From Cyclobacteriaceae bacterium (GTDB taxonomy: Bacteria > Bacteroidota > Bacteroidia > Cytophagales > Cyclobacteriaceae): a stretch of DNA of 6,121 nucleotides. Made by a program: the position numbers and the translations under genes. The stretch spans positions 1 through 6,121 of the forward strand of contig VFKK01000255.1 of the NCBI GenBank assembly GCA_009885605.1, written 5' to 3'. Positions within the stretch are counted from its first letter, which is position 1. Each line of letters opens with the position of its first letter. Under the pieces are notes generated by a model. The model had not been told where the DNA came from, did not search any database, and saw only the letters and a program-made list of their open reading frames with translations. Positions 1 to 5,992 of this stretch are shown here, piece by piece.

Positions 1-887
1 ATAATCTGAACAGAACCCAAATTGGAATTGATCAGGGGGCTTCCTCTACGCTTCCATATATCTGGATCAAAGACCTGACAAACGAAACCAAAAATTCAAT
101 TGCAACCAGAAAGGTTACAAAAGCAAGTTTTGCAATTGAAGGTAAAATCAATAAGTCAATTGAAGGTAAAAATGTATTGGCATGGGTAGAAGGAACAGAT
201 CCTGCATTAAAAAATGAGTTTGTATTGCTTTCGGCTCATTATGATCACGTAGGAGTTGGCAAGCCGGATGCGGAGGGAGATTCAATCTTCAACGGTGCAA
301 GAGATAATGCTGTCGGAACCATAGCTGTCCTGAATGCAGCCAGATATTTTGCGGCAAATCCACCAAAACGATCTGTTCTATTGGCTCTTTGGACTGCCGA
401 AGAAAAGGGTCTGCTGGGAAGTGGCTATTTTGCCAACAACCCTTTAATTCCTTTGAATCAAATTGTTTTCAACCTGAATATTGATAATGCAGGCTATAAC
501 GACACTTCGATCATTACTGTAATTGGCCTGGGAAGGACCTCCGGGGACAATCTGATAAGTGAGGCTGTGGCTGAATATGGTCTGAAAGCAACAGCAGATC
601 CATCTCCTGAGCAAGGACTTTATGACCGATCAGACAATGTGAATTTTGCCCGAAAAGGAATTCCTGCTCCCAGCTTTACGCTAGGTTTTACCGCTTTTGA
701 TGATACAATCACACAATACTATCATAAAGCTGCTGATGAGACTAAATCCTTTGACATGGACTATGCGACTCTTTATTGGAAGTCTTATATCCTTGCTGCG
801 CAAAAGATAGCTGAGACATTAGAAAAGCCCGTCTGGCAGACTGGAGATAAATACGAAAGTGTTGGAAAAACGCTTTACGGAAATTAA
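1..887 (+). CDS. M28 family zinc metallopeptidase (5'-truncated by window edge)
   Basis: The frame is open from the first complete codon (position 3) to the TAA at 885-887, giving 294 residues. The N-terminus, including any signal peptide, lies outside the window. All five ligand motifs of the M28 (aminopeptidase Y/S-like) fold are present in order: the His of SAHYDHVG (codon 237), the bridging Asp of GARDNAVG (303), the adjacent catalytic and metal-binding Glu pair of WTAEEKG (399 and 402), the Asp of NLNIDNAG (483) and the His of YYHKAADE (723). The enzyme should therefore be an active di-zinc exopeptidase. The roughly 58 residues before the catalytic core, including TLPYIWIK, look like the end of a protease-associated (PA) domain insert, as in Bacteroidetes M28 enzymes of about 500 residues. 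These are usually exported and degrade peptides in the periplasm or outside the cell. The in-frame TTG at 177 is not a real start, because homology continues upstream. A terminator follows the gene. Substrate specificity cannot be read from the sequence. Confidence 0.93.
   Translation, partial: NLNRTQIGIDQGASSTLPYIWIKDLTNETKNSIATRKVTKASFAIEGKINKSIEGKNVLAWVEGTDPALKNEFVLLSAHYDHVGVGKPDAEGDSIFNGARDNAVGTIAVLNAARYFAANPPKRSVLLALWTAEEKGLLGSGYFANNPLIPLNQIVFNLNIDNAGYNDTSIITVIGLGRTSGDNLISEAVAEYGLKATADPSPEQGLYDRSDNVNFARKGIPAPSFTLGFTAFDDTITQYYHKAADETKSFDMDYATLYWKSYILAAQKIAETLEKPVWQTGDKYESVGKTLYGN
133..171 (+). repeat. 15-bp direct repeat inside the peptidase gene
   Basis: CAATTGAAGGTAAAA occurs perfectly at 133-147 and again at 157-171, a period of 24 bp. 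In the reading frame this gives two copies of the peptide IEGK eight residues apart, in the strand that leads into the catalytic core. The repeat keeps the frame and looks like a small in-frame duplication or chance similarity, not a mobile or regulatory element. Confidence 0.6.
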
Positions 888-908
888 TTAGTAATCGACA
901 TTATAACT

Positions 909-944
909 GAAAAGTCCTTCTCCGAAGGGCTTTTCTATTTTTTT
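909..944 (+). terminator. Rho-independent terminator of the M28 peptidase gene
   Basis: GAAAAGTCCTTC (909-920) pairs with GAAGGGCTTTTC (924-935) over 12 bp with a single G-U wobble and a TCC loop. It is followed by TATTTTTTT. It starts about 20 bp after the peptidase stop codon and separates that gene from the TIR gene, so the two are unlikely to be co-transcribed. Confidence 0.88.
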
Positions 945-973
945 CAAAAGTCTTAACTTGTGAGTCTGATTTT

Positions 974-981
974 TATCATTG
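974..981 (+). promoter_or_regulatory. Possible Bacteroidetes-type -7 element for the TIR gene
   Basis: TATCATTG differs at one position from the Bacteroidetes -7 consensus TAnnTTTG and lies 20 bp before the ATG at 1002. It follows the upstream terminator, where a new promoter is expected. I see no convincing -33 TTG element at the right distance, so the call is weak. If correct, it places transcription start downstream of the alternative GTG at 960 and supports the ATG at 1002. Confidence 0.22.
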
Positions 982-1001
982 TTCCTTTTTTTTACGCAGG
1001 T

Positions 1002-1718
1002 ATGAATAATTTAGCCAAACATCTTCCCAAAGTATTTGTAAGTCACTCCTGGCGAGACAAAAGGTTGGCGATGGAAGTCACCGATGGTCTCAGAAATTTG
1101 AATTGCGCAAATGTCTGGATGGATTTTGAGAATATGATTCCAGGTAAATCAATCGATGAAAGCCTCCGGGAGGAATTAGCGAAAATGGATTATATGATTT
1201 TGATTTGGACAATTAATTCCGCGTTGAATGAAAATGTTGCCAATGAAATGAACTGGGCAAAACAACTTCAAATTCCAATTATTCCCTGTTATTTTGAATT
1301 TGATGAAAAGGGAAGTCCATTTCCAGAACAAATTGATGCGATCAAAGGAATCCTCGGAATTGAGTTTCGAAAAATGAACCAAGGCCTGGTTGCACTTTTT
1401 CACACGCTGCAGCATCATACCCAAAAAACATTACCCACCGAAATTAAAGAGGACCTCCATTCCCAAATGACCCTCCTAAAAAAAATGGAGGCTCTCAACG
1501 GTTATCTTGTCAACTATAGAAATATCAAAAACACGGGAGATGACCGAAAATACTGGATCGGAAAAGTTATGGATGTACTGGAATCTTTAATCCTAGCCGG
1601 AGGAAATGAAAACCTGATAGATCAATTTATGAATTCCCTTGGAGGCTTGGAAACTTCAGATCCTGAAGCTTATGAAGCTGTAAAACCGCGATTAGAATCC
1701 TACCTCAGAGGTAAATAA
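1002..1718 (+). CDS. TIR-domain protein with uncharacterised helical C-terminal domain
   Basis: The product is 238 residues from the ATG at 1002. An in-frame GTG at 960 would add 14 hydrophobic residues (ending FFYAG), but the ATG puts the TIR fold at residue 10, as is usual. Residues 10-125 form a TIR domain: strand A with box 1 KVFVSHSWRD (10-19), VWMD (38-41), the BB-loop-like IPGKSID (46-52), strand D YMILIWT (64-70), the helix SALNENVANEMNWA (73-86) and strand IPIIP (91-95). Glu82 sits where TIR NADases carry their catalytic Glu, so NAD+ hydrolysis or cyclic-ADP-ribose synthesis is plausible but unproven. Residues 126-238 are predicted largely helical (for example DLHSQMTLLKKMEALNGYL) and match no family I recognise. 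They may serve for oligomerisation or sensing. There is no signal peptide or membrane segment, so the protein is cytoplasmic. No Thoeris, CBASS, SIR2 or pAgo partner is visible. Three counted 60-base lines of the gene are 37-38% G+C, against 42-52% in lines from the peptidase, nupC and etfA, compatible with later acquisition. Confidence 0.85.
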   Translation: MNNLAKHLPKVFVSHSWRDKRLAMEVTDGLRNLNCANVWMDFENMIPGKSIDESLREELAKMDYMILIWTINSALNENVANEMNWAKQLQIPIIPCYFEFDEKGSPFPEQIDAIKGILGIEFRKMNQGLVALFHTLQHHTQKTLPTEIKEDLHSQMTLLKKMEALNGYLVNYRNIKNTGDDRKYWIGKVMDVLESLILAGGNENLIDQFMNSLGGLETSDPEAYEAVKPRLESYLRGK

Positions 1719-1724
1719 ATTGTT

Positions 1725-3008
1725 CTAGTAAAGCATTCCGGCGATAGTTGCAGTCATCAAACAAGCCAAAGAAGCGGCCATCAGAGCTCTCAGGCCTAAT
1801 CTGCTCAAGTTTCCCTGTTGATTTGGAGCTACAATACTGATTCCCCCCAATTGAATAGCAATTGAACTGAAATTTGAAAAACCACAGAGTGCGTAAGTTG
1901 CAATTACTATAGACTTGGCCGAAAGAGTACCTGCTTCTTTCATCTCAGCCAAACTCAAATAGGCCACAAATTCGTTGATAACTGTTTTCTGACCCAAAAG
2001 ACTGCCTACCTGAAGCGTGTCAGCCCATTCAACCCCGATTACCCAGGCAAAAACCCGGAAGACTTGTCCGAAAAGATATTCTAAAGAAAACCCCTGAAAC
2101 TGACCACCGGTTGAATTGATCACCATAGCGTTTAACCCGGTGTATTCACCTATCATCCCAGTCAGAACGTAATTTAAAGCAGCAATGACAGCGATAAAAG
2201 CTAAGAGCATTGCCCCAACGTTAAGCGCCAGTTTCAACCCTTCGGAAGCACCAATAGACATCGCATCGATCAGGTTCACACCCATGCTTTCTTTATTCAC
2301 TTCCAGCTTTTCCGAAATCTTATCTTTCTCTAGTTCAGGAATAAAAATCTTCGACATCACGATCGCTGCGGGTGCGTTCATAATACTTGCTCCCAGCAAA
2401 TATGCGGCAAAACGGCTTTGCTCTTCCATGCTGTCCCCGCCCAGAAACGCAACATACCCGGCTAAAACTCCACCTGCAATCGTCGCCATGCCTCCTGTCA
2501 TCAGGCACATCAATTCAGACTTGGTCATATGTGGAATAAAAGGACGAACCAGAAGAGGGGCTTCGGTTTGACCAAGAAAAATATTGCCTGCTGCTGATAA
2601 ACTTTCTGGTCCTGAAAGTCTCATGGTGCGGGCCATAACCCAGGCAATTCCAAACACAACTTTTTGCAAAACACCCAAATAATACAAACCTGCAGAAACA
2701 GTTGAGAAAAAGATAATGGTTGGTAAAACCTGGAAAGCGAAAATGAAACCGAATCCGTCACCTGCCAGGTCTCCGAAAATAAATGCGGCCCCGTCTCTGC
2801 TGAAACTTAAAAACTTTACAAACCCATCACTTAATATCGAAAAACCAGATGCCACTAAAGGAACTTTGGTGATCAAAACTCCGAAAACAAGTTGAAGTGA
2901 TATTCCTATGCCTACAAGACGCCAGTCAATTTTTTTCTTGTGGCTTGAAAAAATAAATGCTACCAAAACGATAACAGCTAAACCAATGACTCCTCTCAAA
3001 TAATCCAT
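1725..3008 (-). CDS. nupC: NupC/CNT family concentrative nucleoside transporter
   Basis: This 427-residue polytopic inner-membrane protein has the full length of the CNT family (TC 2.A.41), which imports nucleosides by Na+ or H+ symport. The N-terminus has a hydrophobic helix (about 7-21) followed by HKKKIDW. Family signatures follow: FAFQVLPTIIFF (90-101), the nucleobase-binding GQTEAPL (146-152; Q147, T148, E149), GGMATIAGGVLAGY (172-185), APAAIVMSK (212-220), LLGQKTVINEFVAY (337-350) with the ribose-binding Glu346, and CGFSNFSS (375-382) with Asn379 and Ser382. These correspond to the substrate residues of the crystallised Vibrio cholerae CNT, so the protein should be functional. Specificity among nucleosides, and the coupling ion, cannot be decided from the sequence. 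The gene lies downstream of the etfBA-DUF151 operon but beyond a terminator, so it is probably transcribed separately. Its stop is 6 bp from the stop of the convergent TIR gene. The ATG start gives the expected N-terminus. The symbol follows the family name; orthology to E. coli NupC is not implied. Confidence 0.93.
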   Translation of the reverse strand: MDYLRGVIGLAVIVLVAFIFSSHKKKIDWRLVGIGISLQLVFGVLITKVPLVASGFSILSDGFVKFLSFSRDGAAFIFGDLAGDGFGFIFAFQVLPTIIFFSTVSAGLYYLGVLQKVVFGIAWVMARTMRLSGPESLSAAGNIFLGQTEAPLLVRPFIPHMTKSELMCLMTGGMATIAGGVLAGYVAFLGGDSMEEQSRFAAYLLGASIMNAPAAIVMSKIFIPELEKDKISEKLEVNKESMGVNLIDAMSIGASEGLKLALNVGAMLLAFIAVIAALNYVLTGMIGEYTGLNAMVINSTGGQFQGFSLEYLFGQVFRVFAWVIGVEWADTLQVGSLLGQKTVINEFVAYLSLAEMKEAGTLSAKSIVIATYALCGFSNFSSIAIQLGGISIVAPNQQGNLSRLGLRALMAASLACLMTATIAGMLY

Positions 3009-3034
3009 TTAGTATTTTTTACAAAACCGAAGGC

Positions 3035-3042
3035 CAAAAATA
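3035..3042 (-). promoter_or_regulatory. Candidate -7 promoter element for nupC
   Basis: Read on the minus strand this is TATTTTTG, a full match to the Bacteroidetes -7 consensus TAnnTTTG. It lies 26 nt before the nupC ATG and downstream of the terminator that ends the etf operon. The -33 region has only a T-rich stretch (TTTA) contributed by the terminator's T-tract and no clear TTTG. Such short A/T-rich matches arise easily by chance, so position is the main support. Confidence 0.33.
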
Positions 3043-3058
3043 GGTAAGTCAGGGTCAT

Positions 3059-3085
3059 AAAAAAAGCCTGGTTTAACCCAGGCTT
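3059..3085 (-). terminator. Rho-independent terminator after the DUF151 gene
   Basis: On the minus strand AAGCCTGG and CCAGGCTT form a perfect 8-bp stem with a six-base loop, and the T-run continues directly from the stem. It begins about 10 bp after the DUF151 stop codon, so the etfB-etfA-DUF151 transcript should end here, before nupC. Confidence 0.87.
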
Positions 3086-3094
3086 CCAATTGTA

Positions 3095-3691
3095 TTAATT
3101 TCTTTTATTTATTTCATCTCTGATCCTGGCGGCTCGCTCATAATCTTCATTTGCAATAGCTTTTTCAAGCATTTGGTTAAGTTTGTCCAGGCTGAAATCC
3201 TTTAAAGAGCTTTCCTTTTTTGCTGTGATTTTTTGAGACTGGGCTTTTGGATCCGATTTTTCATTTTTGTTTTCTACCTCATAATGCTCTACTGCGCCTT
3301 CTGACATTGCTTTTTCGGAACAGAAAACTGCGCAACCAAAACGAATAGCTATCGCAATAGCGTCGGAAGGTCGAGCATCAATTTCAACTTCAGTCTGGCT
3401 GCTTTTGCATTGAATCTTTGCATAAAACACTCCTTCTTTCATGTCGGTGATTACAATCCTGTCTACCTCAAAATTGAATCCTGCCGCGAATGACTTGAAC
3501 AAATCATGAGTCATGGGTCGGTTAGGAATTATTTTTTCGATTTCAAGCGCGATAGCCTGGGCTTCAAACATCCCAATGACAATCGGTAATCTCCTTTTTC
3601 CACCCACTTCTCCCAACACCAGAGTAAATGACCCTGACTGCGAATGGTTGGACGAAAGGCCCAGAATCTCAAGTTCTATGAGTTTTTCCAC
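3095..3691 (-). CDS. Bifunctional nuclease family protein (DUF151) with C-terminal UVR motif
   Basis: The product has 198 residues. Residues 1-135 form a DUF151/BFN domain (PF02577): LPIVIGMFEAQAIALE (35-50), NRPMTHDLF (57-65) and IDARPSDAIAIAIRFG (104-119) are the conserved blocks. Plant members have been reported as DNase/RNase enzymes; the bacterial role is poorly defined, so no specific function is assigned. A charged, lysine- and glutamate-rich linker (about 136-165) leads to a UvrB/UvrC-type UVR motif (168-196, LDKLNQMLEKAI... DYERAARIRDEI), a helical hairpin used for protein contacts in UvrB, UvrC, ClpC and McsA. The start is a GTG: no ATG lies upstream before the etfA stop, and the next in-frame Met (residue 41) would remove conserved sequence. 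The gene begins 6 bp after etfA, in the same frame, and a terminator follows, so it is the last gene of the etf operon and probably translationally coupled to etfA. Its link to electron transfer is unknown. Confidence 0.9.
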   Translation of the reverse strand: MEKLIELEILGLSSNHSQSGSFTLVLGEVGGKRRLPIVIGMFEAQAIALEIEKIIPNRPMTHDLFKSFAAGFNFEVDRIVITDMKEGVFYAKIQCKSSQTEVEIDARPSDAIAIAIRFGCAVFCSEKAMSEGAVEHYEVENKNEKSDPKAQSQKITAKKESSLKDFSLDKLNQMLEKAIANEDYERAARIRDEINKRN

Positions 3692-3697
3692 AAAAAT

Positions 3698-4666
3698 TTA
3701 TAGTTCAGCTTTTAGTGCTTCTGTCAATTTAGGAACTATTTCGAAAGCATCTCCAACAATTCCATAATCCGCTGCTTTGAAAAAAGGTGCCTCCGGATCT
3801 TTGTTAATCACAACGATGTTTTTCGATGAATTAACACCTGCAAGATGTTGAATCGCACCTGAAATTCCAATAGCAATGTATAAACTTGGGGCTACTTTTA
3901 TTCCCGTTTGTCCCACATGTTCATGGTGAGGCCGCCAGCCGATATCTGAAACTGGTTTGGAGCATCCTGTTGCAGCTCCAAGCGTTTTGGCAAGTTCCTC
4001 AAGCATTCCCCAGTTTTCAGGACCTTTCATTCCCCTGCCGCCCGATACAACAATGTCTGCCTCAGGTAAAAGAACCTCACCGGTAGCTCTTTCGGTTGAT
4101 AAAATTTTAGAGGCGAAATCGGAAGCATCCAAGGAAACTTCGAATGTCTCAACAATCGCCGGAGCACCATCGGTTTTCAAATCGATTGCATTCTTTTTAA
4201 CAGCAAGAATTTTGTTTTCTGTAGAGATAGAAGCCTCGGCAAACGCTTTACCAGTGAAAATACTTCTCTTCACCAAATATCCCGAACTTGTATTCGGCAA
4301 CTCAACTACATTACTGACCAAACCTGCACCCAACTTGATTGATAATCTTGCAGCGACAGCATCTCCTAAAGATGATTTTGCCAAAATCAGAGTCTTTGCT
4401 CCAACCTTTTTGAAGGCTTGAGCCACAGCACTTGAATGAGCTTGAATCACTCCTTCACTCAATCTTGGATCAGTCACATGAAGGACTTTTGCAGCTCCTG
4501 CAGTTCCGATACCTACTAATTCCGCTTCAGAAAAAGTACCTAATGCCAATGCAACCACTTCTCCCTCACCTGTTTTTGCGGCAAGGGCATTTGCAAAAGA
4601 AACAGCCTCTAAACTGGTCTTTTTTACTTTACCTTCAGATTGTTCTATATAAATTAAAATGGACAT
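3698..4666 (-). CDS. etfA: Electron transfer flavoprotein, alpha subunit
   Basis: EtfA (322 residues, normal length) pairs with EtfB to form a soluble FAD protein that takes electrons from acyl-CoA and other flavin dehydrogenases and passes them to the membrane quinone pool through ETF:quinone oxidoreductase. The N-terminal domain (1-190) begins SILIYIEQSEGKVKK and has the usual Rossmann-like ETF fold. The C-terminal FAD domain (about 195-322) shows PEADIVVSGGRGM (201-213), the FAD-binding VGQTG (251-255), IAIGISGAIQHLAG (264-277), VINKDPEAPFF (286-296) and ADYGIVGDAFEIVP (299-312). Thr254 and His274 align with human alphaThr266 and alphaHis286, which contact the flavin. At the position of the human flavin-contacting Arg249 the motif here reads CSKPVSD, with Lys237. 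The gene lies 35 bp downstream of etfB and 6 bp upstream of the DUF151 gene, so the three form an operon. The start is the ATG at 4666, with no strong Shine-Dalgarno sequence. Confidence 0.97.
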   Translation of the reverse strand: MSILIYIEQSEGKVKKTSLEAVSFANALAAKTGEGEVVALALGTFSEAELVGIGTAGAAKVLHVTDPRLSEGVIQAHSSAVAQAFKKVGAKTLILAKSSLGDAVAARLSIKLGAGLVSNVVELPNTSSGYLVKRSIFTGKAFAEASISTENKILAVKKNAIDLKTDGAPAIVETFEVSLDASDFASKILSTERATGEVLLPEADIVVSGGRGMKGPENWGMLEELAKTLGAATGCSKPVSDIGWRPHHEHVGQTGIKVAPSLYIAIGISGAIQHLAGVNSSKNIVVINKDPEAPFFKAADYGIVGDAFEIVPKLTEALKAEL

Positions 4667-4701
4667 AAAATCTTGATTTTAAATAGTTTGTAAAAATTCT
4701 A

Positions 4702-5439
4702 TTAAAGCACTTTTGCTTCATTTTTGAGAAGTCTTACCAACTCCTTCACATTATCTTTATCAATGAGTTTCACTGCTCCTTTTGCTGGAGGCAATTGATA
4801 GCTGGTCGCTTCTGCTTGTGTTTCCTGTGAAACCGGCTCCACTACATTCAATGGCTTGGTACGGGCAGACATGATGCCTCTCATGTTCGGGATTTTCCAT
4901 TCAGCAATCGGTTCCTGGCAACCCGCAATCAAAGGTAAACTTGCTTCCAGAATTTCTTTTCCTCCCTCAATCTCCCGGGCCATTTTCACAGTGGTTCCTT
5001 CCAAATCCAGTTTCATTACCGGCGAAAAAGAAGGAATTCCCAAAAGTTCACCTACCATTCCATGCACCATTCCCCCATTAAAGTCAATGGACTCCCGACC
5101 CATAAAAATCAAATCATACCCTCCGGCTTTTGCGTAATGAGCGATTTGTTTTGCTACGAAGAAGGAATCTTTCGGAGCAGAATTGACCCGAATCGCATCA
5201 TCAGCTCCAATGGCAAGCGCTTTTCTCAAGGTTGGTTCAGTCTCCGCTTCCCCGACGTTAAGAGCAGTCAGGGTTCCCCCAGTCTGATCTCTAAGCTCCA
5301 CTGCACGGGCCAAAGCATAATCATCATAAGGTCCAATTATAAATTGAACACCCGTCGTATCAAATTTGGTATTGTTAGCAGTAAACTGAATCTTGGAGGT
5401 AGTATCGGGTACGTGGGTGATACAAACAAGAATCTTCAT
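4702..5439 (-). CDS. etfB: Electron transfer flavoprotein, beta subunit
   Basis: EtfB (245 residues, normal for the family) is the partner of EtfA. It begins MKILVCITHVPDT, the typical first strand of the ETF beta fold. It continues with YDDYALARAVELRDQTGG (38-55), RKALAIGADDAIRV (72-85), the nucleotide-binding loop GRESIDFNGGMVHG (114-127) followed by ELLGIPSF, REIEGGKE (155-162), and the conserved C-terminal block IPNMRGIMSARTKP (183-196) that lies near the partner-recognition region. In canonical ETFs this subunit binds AMP; in bifurcating ETFs it binds a second FAD. The loop here lacks the DGDT-type sequence I associate with bifurcating ETFs, and no FixC/X or dehydrogenase gene adjoins it, so a canonical role is favoured but not proven. 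It is the first gene of the etfB-etfA-DUF151 operon, transcribed from the divergent region shared with the TPR gene. Confidence 0.96.
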   Translation of the reverse strand: MKILVCITHVPDTTSKIQFTANNTKFDTTGVQFIIGPYDDYALARAVELRDQTGGTLTALNVGEAETEPTLRKALAIGADDAIRVNSAPKDSFFVAKQIAHYAKAGGYDLIFMGRESIDFNGGMVHGMVGELLGIPSFSPVMKLDLEGTTVKMAREIEGGKEILEASLPLIAGCQEPIAEWKIPNMRGIMSARTKPLNVVEPVSQETQAEATSYQLPPAKGAVKLIDKDNVKELVRLLKNEAKVL

Positions 5440-5443
5440 TGGA

Positions 5444-5469
5444 TTAGATTTATATTATTTTAGATTTAT
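5444..5469. repeat. 10-bp direct repeat in the etfB leader region
   Basis: TTAGATTTAT occurs at 5444-5453 and 5460-5469, 16 bp apart, between the etfB start codon and the dyad. It could be a site for a regulator bound as a tandem dimer, but in a tract this rich in A and T a chance origin is quite possible. Confidence 0.35.
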
Positions 5470-5478
5470 TTCGTGTGA

Positions 5479-5500
5479 AATTAACAGTCACTGGTTAATT
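5479..5500. promoter_or_regulatory. Inverted-repeat candidate operator between etfB and the TPR gene
   Basis: AATTAAC (5479-5485) and GTTAATT (5494-5500) are perfect 7-bp inverted arms. The eight-base centre also contains AGT and ACT as inner complementary triplets with one unpaired base. No T-run follows on either strand that would make it a terminator. The site sits in the 74-bp divergent region, 40 bp upstream of the etfB ATG and 13 bp before the TPR ATG, so a transcription factor bound here could affect both genes. I could not identify clear -7/-33 promoter elements for either gene. The regulator is unknown. Confidence 0.4.
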
Positions 5501-5513
5501 AAAAAAACTATTC

Positions 5514-5846
5514 ATGGGCAATTTGGACAGGTTACAACTTCTTATTCAATTCACAAAGGAAGAACCTGAAAACCCTTTCAATTGGTATGCTTTAGCTTTA
5601 GAGTATATTAACTCCGATCCCGAGGAAACGACTGGAATTTTTGATGAACTTTTGAAATCTCATCCGGATTACCTCCCAACTTATTACACTTCCGCTCAGT
5701 TTTTCGCCGGGCAAAATCAACCGGAGAAAGCCAAACAAATTTTTGAATCAGGAATTGATCTGGCGGAAAAACTGAAGGAGATTAAAGCCTTGAAGGAATT
5801 GAAAAATGCCTTCCAAAACTTCATCTTCGAAAATGATCTCGATTAG
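5514..5846 (+). CDS. Small tetratricopeptide-repeat (TPR) protein
   Basis: The product has 110 residues and no signal peptide or membrane segment, so it is a cytoplasmic protein. Two TPR-like helical hairpins are visible: residues about 20-53 (NPFNWYALALEY ... FDELLKSHPDY) and about 54-87 (LPTYYTSAQFFAGQNQPEKA ... FESGIDLAEK). The spacing of Trp/Tyr, Leu, Ala, Tyr and Pro is characteristic of TPRs. A charged helix follows (KLKEIKALKELKNAFQNFI). TPR units bind peptides or partner proteins; no enzymatic function is expected and the partner cannot be inferred. The ATG at 5514 is the first start after an A/T-rich leader and places the first repeat properly. The gene is divergent from etfB, which alone does not tie it to electron transfer. 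An intrinsic terminator lies about 105 bp downstream. Confidence 0.85.
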   Translation: MGNLDRLQLLIQFTKEEPENPFNWYALALEYINSDPEETTGIFDELLKSHPDYLPTYYTSAQFFAGQNQPEKAKQIFESGIDLAEKLKEIKALKELKNAFQNFIFENDLD

Positions 5847-5950
5847 CCTAAATTTTTAATTCCCACAACAATGAGATTCTTTTAAATTTCTCATTCTAAA
5901 GGCTTCTTTTGTTTTGAAACAAATAAAGCGAGAATTTTTTAGAGCTTTTT

Positions 5951-5973
5951 GTCTGGTTCTTCACCAGATTTTT
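5951..5973 (+). terminator. Rho-independent terminator downstream of the TPR gene
   Basis: TCTGGT (5952-5957) pairs perfectly with ACCAGA (5963-5968) around a TCTTC loop, extended by one G-U pair (5951/5969), and is followed by TTTTT. The stem is short but has the right layout for termination of + strand transcripts. It lies about 105 bp after the TPR stop codon, leaving an unusually long 3' untranslated stretch. Confidence 0.6.
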
Positions 5974-5992
5974 CATAAAAATGCATGGATCA

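Noticed and set aside
177..179. TTG as the start of a 236-residue peptidase
   Set aside because: The reading frame and peptidase-like sequence continue upstream to the window edge, so the gene is truncated and this is an internal Leu codon.
2185..2571. 128-residue open frame on the + strand
   Set aside because: It is antisense to the conserved core of nupC and shows no recognisable domain.
1002..3008. A two-gene defence system made of the TIR protein and NupC
   Set aside because: The genes are convergent, not an operon, and NupC has intact housekeeping transporter motifs. No known TIR system uses a CNT transporter as partner.
3009..3094. Riboswitch or leader RNA upstream of nupC
   Set aside because: The only stable structure is the terminator belonging to the preceding operon; the remaining leader of about 50 bp is too short and shows no aptamer-like fold.
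3957..4421. 154-residue open frame on the + strand
   Set aside because: It lies entirely inside etfA on the opposite strand. The etfA frame has clear family motifs and this frame has none.
5062..5463. 133-residue open frame on the + strand
   Set aside because: It is antisense to etfB and its end overlaps the etfB leader; no motif supports it.
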